From NCBI GenBank assembly GCA_019636835.1, contig JAHBWU010000004.1, positions 40,017 to 104,016 on the forward strand: a stretch of 64,000 nucleotides of DNA. The letters run 5' to 3'. The DNA is from Nitrospira sp. (lineage in GTDB: Bacteria > Nitrospirota > Nitrospiria > Nitrospirales > Nitrospiraceae). Numbering within the stretch: position 1 is the stretch's first letter; each line of letters opens with the position of its first letter. The position numbers were made by a program, and so were the translations under genes. Below the pieces are notes generated by a model. The model saw nothing but the letters and a program-made list of their open reading frames with translations. It was not told where the DNA came from and made no database searches. Shown here in pieces: positions 18,043-26,200 of this stretch.

Positions 18043-20534
18043 CTGAACATCCGACATCCTCTCCGCTCGACACACGATGGGGACTCAAAACCAAAATCAT
18101 CCTCTCCATGCTGCTCGTCGGTCTCATCCCGCTCGTCGTCGGCTTGGGCATGGCATTCTGGCAGGGGTCTCAAGAAATCCGTGAAGTCAGCGGCGAAAGC
18201 TTCGAAGCGCTGGCAACTGAAGCCGCCCGCAAACTCGATCTCCTGCTCGCTGAAGAAATCGCCCACACGGCACGCATCGCGAATGATCCGATGCTCATTC
18301 GAGAACTGGAACATCGGCGTGATACACGGGGTGTTGCCAAGGGTCCCATCACAGCCCCCTCGGACTTAGAACGGCGTTGGATGACACGAGACCGGACGGC
18401 GATCAAATCCGTCATGGAGAACCCATTCAGCGCCTTGCTCCACGAATACTTTACCGGCGTCCATAGCGCCCCGGGACAGTTGCTTCCGCACGTCGTTCGC
18501 TCTTCGACGAAGATGCTGTTCTTGACCGATGTACAGGGTACGCTGGTCGCGACCATGACCGAACATCCCGCTTTTCGCCACAACGAGACTCGGTGGTGGC
18601 AAAGCGCCTTCAACAAAGCGGTGGGCAGACTCTACATCGAAGATATTCGTTTCGATGACCAGGTGAACGCCTATGTATTCACCATTTCACTCCCCGTCAT
18701 GGACAGCCTCCGGTATGAAGTCGTCGGGATACTTCACCGTGTGATCGACGCCAAAGAGTTCTTTTCGCCTTCGACCCACGTCATTCGATTCGGGAAAACC
18801 GGTCATGTCATGTTGATCGATGCCAACGGCATCGTCATCAGCTGCCCGCTTCTTCCGACCGGCGTCCCGTTGTCCGATCGGAATTTAATCCCGCTCGTTA
18901 CGCCGCAGCATCCTGGGTGGGTGCAGGCATCGAGCGATGGTCATGGTGGACAGGACACCTCCGTGATCGGCTTCTCCCCTCTCCACGAGACAAGCCGAGC
19001 GACCACCGGCTCCGACGGTACTCGGTCATGGCACACGTTCGTGTGGCAATCGTCCGATGAACTCTTCGCGCCGATTCAGCATCTGTTCACCTGGGTCACG
19101 GTGTTCGGAGCCGTCGCCTTAGTCCTGCTGGCCTCGCTGGGATATCTCGCCGCCGGCCGCATCGTGACGCCCGTACGACAACTGCAACAGGCTGCGCAGG
19201 CCATCGCACGTGGTGAACTGCGGACACCGATTCAGATCAACACCGGTGACGAATTAGAAGACTTGGCGGAAGAGTTTAATCGGATGAACAGTCAACTGAA
19301 AGCTGCATTCGCCGGACTGACCGACCAAGTCAAGTTGAAGACCCAAGAGGTCCAGGTCCTCCAGCAGTCCACGGATCAGATCTTGGACGCCGTTCCCACC
19401 CCCATTCTCCTGATCGATGCTCATGAAGTCGTACGCTACATCAATCAGGCGGCCCGTGAATCCTTCAAGGTCCAGGAGCCGATGGCGGGAGCGTCGCTGT
19501 TCACGATTCTTCCTCTCGACCCAGCCGTTCAGAAACAGCTTCAATCAGAGTTCCGAACGAACGGCGATACGCCGTTCGCCGCAACCGATATCGAGCGTGA
19601 GACGGTACCGAGGGACCCCCTTATGCCTAGTGTAGATAAAGAATCGGCCGGTCATCGTGCCGAACTTCACATCGGATCCCGTATCTATCGGTACCAATGG
19701 TTCCGATTACCCGTGAGACCAGGGGAAGAAGACAGTATCGGACTGGTGCTTCGAGACTCTACTGACGAGAGCCGGCTGCAAGACCAACTGGTTCAAGCGG
19801 AGAAAACGGGCAGCCTCGGCGTGCTAACCGCCGGAATCGGCCACGAACTCAACAATCCCCTGTTCGGGATCATCGGACTGGGAGAAATGATTCAGGATGA
19901 ACAGGACTTGGAGCATATCAAGAGCTGCGCCCGAGACATTGTGACTCATGGTCGTCGCATGGCGACCATCATTCGAGATTTTACCGGTGTGACCAACCGC
20001 GAGGCCTCCGACAAGCCGATGCCGGTGTATCTAGAGCAGGAACTGGATCAGGCGTTGGCCTCGGCACAAACCACCGTGGAGATGAAGAATATCGTGATCC
20101 ACAAGACCTATGCGGGCAATACGCCCGTGTTGGCATTCCCGGATCAACTCCGGCAAGCGTTGGTGAATCTTGTGACCAATGCAGCCCAAGCCATGCAAGG
20201 TACCGGCACACTCACGCTGACGACGCTCGTGTCGGACCATACCGTGACCGCGACGATCGCTGATACCGGTCCCGGCATATCAAAACAATACTTAAGCAAG
20301 ATATTTGACCCGTTTTTTACGACGAAGGGACAGGGGGAAGGTTCCGGTCTTGGACTCACGGTCGCGAGGCGGATTCTCCGAAAGTTCGGGGGCGATCTTC
20401 GGATCGAGAGCGTCGAGGGCCGCGGTACAGCTTGCATCGTCACTCTCCCGACCAATTCCCCCATGTCTTCTGAAGGAGGCCCATGGACAGCCGCCGCTGC
20501 GCATTCCGAGCCGCAACCATCGCATTCTTCTTAG
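18039..20534 (+). CDS. Membrane sensor histidine kinase with extracytoplasmic Cache-like domain
   Basis: 831 residues. The first membrane helix (about 18-40) begins GLKTKIILSMLLVGLIPLVVG. A large extracytoplasmic region (about 41-345) looks like a double-Cache sensor. The second helix is at about 348-372, followed by HAMP, a short coiled coil and a PAS domain (ILDAVPTPILLIDAHEVVRYI). The HisKA domain has His602 in GIGHELNNPLFG, and the HATPase carries DTGPGIS and GEGSGLGLTVARRI. The HELNNPL box and kinase core resemble those of the preceding soluble kinase, so the two may be paralogous and may share the receiver. It overlaps the preceding gene by ATGA and the haem-protein gene by about 50 bp. 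Confidence 0.87.
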   Translation: MTEHPTSSPLDTRWGLKTKIILSMLLVGLIPLVVGLGMAFWQGSQEIREVSGESFEALATEAARKLDLLLAEEIAHTARIANDPMLIRELEHRRDTRGVAKGPITAPSDLERRWMTRDRTAIKSVMENPFSALLHEYFTGVHSAPGQLLPHVVRSSTKMLFLTDVQGTLVATMTEHPAFRHNETRWWQSAFNKAVGRLYIEDIRFDDQVNAYVFTISLPVMDSLRYEVVGILHRVIDAKEFFSPSTHVIRFGKTGHVMLIDANGIVISCPLLPTGVPLSDRNLIPLVTPQHPGWVQASSDGHGGQDTSVIGFSPLHETSRATTGSDGTRSWHTFVWQSSDELFAPIQHLFTWVTVFGAVALVLLASLGYLAAGRIVTPVRQLQQAAQAIARGELRTPIQINTGDELEDLAEEFNRMNSQLKAAFAGLTDQVKLKTQEVQVLQQSTDQILDAVPTPILLIDAHEVVRYINQAARESFKVQEPMAGASLFTILPLDPAVQKQLQSEFRTNGDTPFAATDIERETVPRDPLMPSVDKESAGHRAELHIGSRIYRYQWFRLPVRPGEEDSIGLVLRDSTDESRLQDQLVQAEKTGSLGVLTAGIGHELNNPLFGIIGLGEMIQDEQDLEHIKSCARDIVTHGRRMATIIRDFTGVTNREASDKPMPVYLEQELDQALASAQTTVEMKNIVIHKTYAGNTPVLAFPDQLRQALVNLVTNAAQAMQGTGTLTLTTLVSDHTVTATIADTGPGISKQYLSKIFDPFFTTKGQGEGSGLGLTVARRILRKFGGDLRIESVEGRGTACIVTLPTNSPMSSEGGPWTAAAAHSEPQPSHSS

Positions 20535-21076
20535 GCGGACTCTGGATCGGGATTCCGTTTCCATCCGCCAAGGAAAGCCCAGGTCTTGTCGGCATTGCTC
20601 CGGAGAGAGTTGCCGACTATGTCCATGCCGTCCTTGAGGCCGATCGATCGATTTACACAACGCAGGTGGTCAATCGCATGCAGGAGAAAGGCATTGTCGC
20701 GGCGGCGGAACATTGGGAGCAGGATAACGCTCTCCCCCTTCCTGCCCAATTTCTTCAGCATTCCGGACGGTTGGTAGCCGAGAGTGGACGAGGCATCCGG
20801 TACAGATTGATCGGACTTTCCCCGATTTATCAACGCAACGCTCCCGCCACCGAATTCGAACGAAAGGCCCTGACCGAGCTACAACGGAAGCCGGATCGGC
20901 CGGTCACCGGAATTGTGTCGAGCGGCAAGAAGCAGTACTTCCAAGCCATCTATTCAGACCGGGCTGTCTCTTCAGCCTGCGTCGCCTGTCACAACAGTCA
21001 TCCGTTGAGCCCGAAGCAGGATTTCAAGTTGAACGATGTGATGGGTGGGATCGCGATTACGATTCCTCTGGAGTAG
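20483..21076 (+). CDS. Secreted single-haem protein (DUF3365/Tll0287-like)
   Basis: 197 residues with an AAGGAGG upstream of the ATG, inside the end of the kinase gene. The N-terminus is a signal peptide or anchor (ATIAFFLGGLWIGIPF). The rest matches the Tll0287-like/DUF3365 haem domain: helical AERVADYVHAV-type start, the ERKALTELQ segment, then a single CxxCH motif (Cys166, Cys169, His170) in SACVACHNSHPLSPK, and the closing DVMGGIAITIPL. Such domains often occur as sensor modules of kinases and chemoreceptors; here the module is free-standing beside two kinases. It could be a periplasmic redox or gas-sensing partner. Confidence 0.85.
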   Translation: MDSRRCAFRAATIAFFLGGLWIGIPFPSAKESPGLVGIAPERVADYVHAVLEADRSIYTTQVVNRMQEKGIVAAAEHWEQDNALPLPAQFLQHSGRLVAESGRGIRYRLIGLSPIYQRNAPATEFERKALTELQRKPDRPVTGIVSSGKKQYFQAIYSDRAVSSACVACHNSHPLSPKQDFKLNDVMGGIAITIPLE

Positions 21077-21104
21077 CAGGACGCAATGCGTCACTGGACG
21101 TCTT

Positions 21105-21315
21105 GGATATCGAGACTGGCATGGAGGCAGACCATCAGCGATAAAGATATAGGTGAAATCTTGAAAGGACTGATTCATCCTTGTCTGGGTCTTGAGCGTA
21201 CAGAGTTCGAAGCTATTGGCCGGGATACCACTCGGATGGGCGGGATCGGCATAGGTGCTGGAGGTCACCACGCCATTGCAATAGGTGAGGAGCGATCTAC
21301 CATGTGACATCCCGA
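21105..21315 (-). pseudogene. Degenerate RHS core fragment
   Basis: Read on the minus strand, this stretch encodes peptide text closely resembling an internal part of the large RHS protein: NGVVTSSTYADPAHPSGIP, then SFELCTLKTQ and FQDFTYIFIADG; in the RHS protein the last part reads YQDFSYTFTADG. It has no proper start and is not continuous with the next RHS fragment, so it is a leftover of a second RHS copy. Confidence 0.75.
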
Positions 21316-21492
21316 TCAACGCCGGGGAAGATATGGTCGATGACGATGGGAATCGTCAAACCTTCTTAAAGTGCCTGGGAAAGGTCGTTCACCGTACAGC
21401 TAGAAAGAAGTTGCAGATATGCTGAGGGCTGCACGACGGCGACCGTCGTCAGCCGAGGAGTAAACAAGCCCTGATACAAGACCTGTCCCTGC

Positions 21493-21795
21493 TCACTCAA
21501 TAATACGGGATTCATAGCAGTAGAAATCGGTGCTGTAGTCGAACTCCTTACCAGTGTACTTGTAGGGCACATCAACCGCCGGGGTCGTGAAACTCTGATT
21601 CGTGCGGGGACCGCCAAAGGGAGAATAGGTGAGCGCCTGGGCCTTGGCCCCCGTGCTGGTCGTGATCACACTGGCATTGCCCAGATGGGCCCCATGCCAG
21701 TAGTGCGTGGCGCCGTTACTGGCGACCGTGGCGACTCGAGTGTTGTCTCTCCAGATGAACCGGCTGCAACGAGTCGTGGATTCAGTTGAACTCAA
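21493..21795 (-). pseudogene. RHS core C-terminal fragment with duplicated end
   Basis: About 100 residues homologous to the last part of the large RHS protein: CSRFIWRDNTRVATVASNG, HYWHGAHLGNASVITTSTG, and the core end YKYTGKEFDYSTDFYCYESR. At the DNA level 21527-21674 appears identical, base for base, to 23272-23419 in the main RHS gene. No start codon or ribosome-binding site fits. The frame runs past the core into an unrecognised tail down to about 21370. This is probably a remnant of an alternative RHS end, or the product of recombination at the repeat. Confidence 0.8.
21527..21674. repeat. 148-bp perfect direct repeat, copy 1 (RHS core)
   Basis: Line-by-line comparison shows identity with 23272-23419, offset by 1,745 bp; similarity falls off abruptly on both sides. 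The repeat codes for the conserved RHS core just before the variable toxin tip. Confidence 0.85.
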
Positions 21796-21918
21796 AAAAG
21801 ACTCCCGGTACGTTTTCCTATCGTAGTGCGGGATGATAGTGGCGGGCTAAGAATCAGACAGTTTGACGAATAGAGCCCACTCGCCATTCAGAACTGTCAC
21901 ATTAGCGGTCTGGCTCCT

Positions 21919-22283
21919 TCAGCACATTGCGTTCCTGGCCTTTCGCCAGTGCTCGATCCCTTCTGTCGTGCTGACAAACCAAACCACATCGCCAATGGTG
22001 GGTTCTTGCCCTAACTCGTTCCAGTCATGCTCAATTTCTTGACGATCTGGTCGGTGAGCAGATCCCAGGAGCCAAATCCCGAACCACCTCGTCTCGGGAA
22101 TCCCGCCTGAATTAAGTTGTTTTCGAGCACAGCTTTTATTGTCTCTAGAGCAATATGCTGAACCTCCTTGGGAGAAGCATGCGCGTTCAAGTCTTCAACA
22201 TCCCGAATCACCTCCCAAAGTCCTGTATAGTCGTCATTACAACTAAGCAGAATACTTCTCTCAAGATTTGTCAGGATTGACAA
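21919..22283 (-). pseudogene. Frameshifted small protein, possible second immunity gene
   Basis: The open frame gives 90 residues (22283 to 22011) starting MSILTNLERSILLSCNDDY, helical and acidic, ending abruptly in KKLSMTGTS. If one base is added near 22035, translation continues in another frame as EHDWNELGQEPTIGDVVWF and ends with WRKARNAMC at 21919. That extension looks like genuine protein, so the gene has probably lost one base. It lies downstream of the RHS toxin tip and its overlapping partner, a typical place for immunity genes. No named immunity family was recognised. Confidence 0.55.
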
Positions 22284-22308
22284 TCCTTACCTGTGAATTA
22301 CCTAAGTA

Positions 22309-22530
22309 TCACGGCTTCCTAATTGCGGCAAGGATTCGACCATCGCTTGTGTCAATCATTTCACAGACAACATCATCGCCAGGTTCAAATTGCCAAGAAT
22401 CGATTTCCCGATCATATGGCTGGCTAATGATATGGTAGACATTTGTATGCAAGTGTTGAGCGAGCACAGGACGCCAGACTTGGACTGCTTCATTGAGTAA
22501 GCCAACGTAGATCTGAATAGTTTGGCTCAT
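22309..22530 (-). CDS. Candidate immunity protein of the RHS toxin
   Basis: 73 residues, beginning MSQTIQIYVGLLNEAVQVW and rich in strands, with acidic patches (DREIDSWQFEPGDDVVCEMID). The start overlaps the stop of the colicin-E5-like tip by four bases (ATGA), the close coupling expected of a toxin-immunity pair. The composition is AT-richer than the RHS core, as is usual for exchanged toxin tips. I have seen similar small proteins elsewhere but cannot name a family, so the immunity role rests on position and size. Confidence 0.55.
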   Translation of the reverse strand: MSQTIQIYVGLLNEAVQVWRPVLAQHLHTNVYHIISQPYDREIDSWQFEPGDDVVCEMIDTSDGRILAAIRKP

Positions 22531-23003
22531 GGCAGATCTCCACTACCCGGACCATACTTAAATCCCGGACCACCCACGTGGATCACTTCACGTGTTACGT
22601 TATCAATAACAACTGACTGACCAGTTGTTGGATTAACATACCGCGTGGCTGGATTACCAGTTGCCTTGTTTATAGCCGGAACTTGTCTGCCTGATTTTAC
22701 TGCTTCTTTGATTGCCTTAGGAGTCCAACCACGAGGGCCCATTTGCTTGGCAATTTTGGGACTGATTTTTAATGATTTGTCCAGTTCCTTGATAGCCTCA
22801 AGGCTGACCTTTCCAGTCGGCCCAGCACCGAGTCCCCCCACGGGGTTGATGCCGAGCGAAAGCAGTAATGCTGGAAGAATCTCGCCTCGATAGAGCATGT
22901 TCGCCAGTTGTTGCTGAAACGCCAGATTCCTCGATCCGAACGGTCCAGGCACATATAATTCCGGGCCGAACGGTCCAATCGGATATCCTGGGGGTGGCGT
23001 CAC
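22527..23003 (-). CDS. RHS-associated toxin tip, colicin-E5-like ribonuclease domain
   Basis: 158 residues. The first ~60 are proline/glycine-rich, a linker like those after RHS cores. The last ~65 resemble the colicin E5/CdiA-CT anticodon nuclease fold: the leading Trp in RGWTPKAIKEAVKSG, then INKATGNPATRYVNP, QSVVIDNVTREVIHVGG. Colicin E5 cuts queuosine-family tRNAs (Tyr, His, Asn, Asp) in the anticodon. An in-frame TAG (near 23017) and several frameshifts separate it from the RHS core, so as written it is an orphan tip starting at a GTG. The immunity candidate overlaps its stop. The nuclease call is by motif memory only. Confidence 0.6.
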   Translation of the reverse strand: MTPPPGYPIGPFGPELYVPGPFGSRNLAFQQQLANMLYRGEILPALLLSLGINPVGGLGAGPTGKVSLEAIKELDKSLKISPKIAKQMGPRGWTPKAIKEAVKSGRQVPAINKATGNPATRYVNPTTGQSVVIDNVTREVIHVGGPGFKYGPGSGDLP

Positions 23004-23009
23004 GATAAT

Positions 23010-23275
23010 AGGAGGCAGCTACACGTCAACGTCTGGCCCAGGCCAGGGGGGGGGAGGAGGCAGGGCGGCGGACAGCCATAAGTGCTCTTTCTCCTTCCAG
23101 GCATACCTGGGCGCGATCCGAAACCGGTCGGGTCGGTGTAGTTCGGCGGACTGTTCCGGACATAACTGCTTAGCGGTTGAGATCTTGTGGATTCGGCGGA
23201 TCGGGCACGAGCGTATCCGTTGAAGCCGGCCGAACCACGGATCATAGTACGCGATTCATAGTAGTAGGAAGTCGG
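23010..23275 (-). pseudogene. Disrupted end of the RHS core (several frameshifts)
   Basis: The main RHS frame ends at 23256 in DYSTDFLLL. The expected core continues in other frames: YYYESR, then YYDPWFGR, then STDTLVPDPPNPQDLNR, then SYVRNSPPNYTDPTGFG. Each piece is standard RHS end text, so at least three single-base changes separate them. The first is an extra C compared with the duplicate copy at about 21521. A run of nine G (23046-23054) follows, then an in-frame TAG before the toxin tip. Either the locus is decaying or this stretch is poorly sequenced. Confidence 0.8.
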
Positions 23276-26200
23276 TGCTGTAGTCGAACTCCTTACCAGT
23301 GTACTTGTAGGGCACATCAACCGCCGGGGTCGTGAAACTCTGATTCGTGCGGGGACCGCCAAAGGGAGAATAGGTGAGCGCCTGGGCCTTGGCCCCCGTG
23401 CTGGTCGTGATCACACTGGAGCTGTCGAGATGATCCCCGTGCCAATAGTGCGTGGTCCCGTTTGTGGCGACCGTGGCAACTCGAGTGTTGTCTCCCCAGA
23501 TGAACCGGCTGCAACTCGTCGTGGATCCGGTTGTATCACATTCATAGAACTTGTTGATGTAACGCGTCGTCGTGGTCCCCACGATCTTCTTCACGCGGCT
23601 GCCCTCGCCGTCATAGACGAAGGTGGAGTTGATGGTTGTACTGCCAAACGTGGTCACGGCGCTCGTCAAGCGATTGTCGACGTTAAACGTCGTACTGGAG
23701 CTGTAATCGCCGAGCGTACTCGTGATGCCGGTCTGATTGCCATTGTTGTCGTAGCTGTACTGATAGGGGCCGGCGACCTGAACGGCATGAGGCCGCACGA
23801 CGCCTGCGCCGCTGGAGGGATAGGTAAAGGTGCCTCCCGTGAGTTGACTGTTCGCCAGGATATTGCCGATCTGGTTATAGCCATAGGTAATCGTGTCTGT
23901 CGCGCCTCCCGTCCCATAGGGACCCGTGGCCGTGGTCAAGCGATCCAGCGCATCGTAGCCGAAGTCTTGATTCCCGTTAATCGGATCAGCGATGAGATCT
24001 ACATTCCCATCGGCGGTAAAGGTGTAGCTGAAATCTTGATAGAGGGGGTTCGTCCCCTTCTGGGTTTTGAGCGTACAGAGCTTGAAACTATTGGCCGGCA
24101 CACAGGAGGGATGGGCCGGATCGGCAAAGGTGCTGGTGGTCACCACCCCATTGCCGAACGTGATGGTTTGGGCCTGGCCCTGGGAGGTGTAGTTGCCGTA
24201 GGTGGCATAGATCGTCGTGCCACTCCCCGCCTTATCTTGCACTTTGTCCAGGACCGGTCCCGTATAGAGATACTCAACGGTCTTGGTTGGCGAGGTCGGG
24301 TAGGTCACTTCTTTAAGCCGGCCTAAGCCGTCATAGGCACTGGTCGTGACATAGGTGGTGCCATCGAGCACACGGGTGCTCTTGCTGATCCGGCCCAGCG
24401 CATCGTATTCAAAGGTGACGTTCGTTGCGGCATCGATCGTCTGTTTGAGCCGGCCCTTCCGATTGAAGGTTGTGACCGTATCGTCATAGATGTACCGCAC
24501 ATCGCCACTGCCGGCAGCTTTCTGGGTCGTGTAGTCCTTCTGCGTGCGGCGATTCAATCCGTCGTACCGGAACCACAGGTGTTGGTTCTTCGCATCGGTT
24601 TGTCGAGTCAGATTCCCCGCCGCATCGTATTGGTAGTTCCAACAGGGCACCGCGTACCAGGGATAACTTCCGGCTGGACTGAGCGTGGTTAGATCCCCGC
24701 ACGTACTGGTCCCATTGGTGCTCATATCGGGATCAGACATGGCGATCTTGCGGCTCAAGCTGTCGTACCGCATAGTCGTCCGATTGCCCAGCGTATCCAC
24801 AACTTTAGTGAGGTTGTCTAAAAGATCGTACGTGTATGTGGTCGCGGCATAGGGGGTACCAATAGACGTGTCACAGATACTCGTGGTAGTGCTGTATTCC
24901 TCGATCTTCACCACTCGCCCATAGGCATCCTTGGTCTCGCGCTTGCGGGCGCCGCTCGGATCGAGTGTCACCGTGACGAACGGCGCGTAGCAGCTCTTCG
25001 AGGTGAGTTGCGTCCCGCTTAGGGTATCGGGATGGATCACTTGCGTGACACGGCCGAGCGCATCATAGGTCATGGTGCGCCAGCGGCCGGTGACCGATTC
25101 GGTCGTTTTGAAATACGGGAGACTCGTCCGGAACATCTGCCCCTTCACGTCGTACTGCGTCTCGGTGACGAGTGTCGTGCTATTCGGGCCGCTACCTTCT
25201 TCTTTAATCGTGCGGCCCAGCCCATCGAAGAAGATGCTGGACGTCAGGGCGGCGGGTAGGCTCGCTCCGCTCGTCGTCGTGCTGATCTTTTGGGTCCCGA
25301 TCACGCCATACTCGGCCAAGGTCGGATAGGTCACAGTGGTGACCAGACCATCGGGGGCGGTGGTCTTGGTCTTCCGGCCCAGAGCATCATACTCATGACT
25401 GGTCACGCGTCCGTTCGGATCGGTGACGGTCTTGACCGTGCCGTAGAAACCTGTGGCGGGATCAATCGCCACGCCGTTCACGCCGGAATAGACGGTGGTG
25501 GTCACATGGCCCAGCTGGTTCGTGCTGGTGAGCACGAAGGTTTTCGTTGGGTCGTAGGTGAGCGTCGTTTTATTGCCGAGCGGGTCGCGGGAGCAGAGCA
25601 GAACTCCGGTCGTGGGATCGTATTCCATCCCGCTGATCGGATTGGTCCCGCCATTCAACCAGCGTTCGATCTTCGTGAGCTTGCCTTTGGTGACGGCGGT
25701 GTTGCTGCCGGTCGGCGTGGCAGTGCAGGCGCCAGTCCCGGTACCATCATAGTAGAAGAGGGTTTCGGCGAGTCGATCGGCTACCGCGACACTGATTCCT
25801 TTGTAAACGGTTTCGCGCTTCAGAGCGCTCACGACATGATCCGTGGTGTTTGGCGGGACAAACTCTCGTTGGATCGTCTTCTCATCGCCGGTGACGTTGA
25901 CGTCGCCGTGATGGCTCTCTTTGAGCACGTTGCCGTAGGCATCATAGTCCGTTGGCGCAAACGTCACCCGCATAGTAGGAATTGTACATGGTGGAACGCC
26001 TTCACAGATGAAATTATCGACCTGCGCAGGTGGAGTGAACCAAGGGGCAGTGGTATTAGTGCCGATTTGATCAGCTAGATAGGTTGTTTCGGTTTTGGCA
26101 TACAGGAAATTCGCGTCATTCTTCTTTCGCACTTCCACCCGATAGGGCTTGCCCTTCATGTAGCCGTTGGCCAGTCTCGGGTCCTCAGTATCGATTGGCG

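Noticed and set aside
23430..24326. 298-residue plus-strand frame over the RHS gene
   Set aside because: Antisense to RHS repeats, repetitive and without protein-like features.
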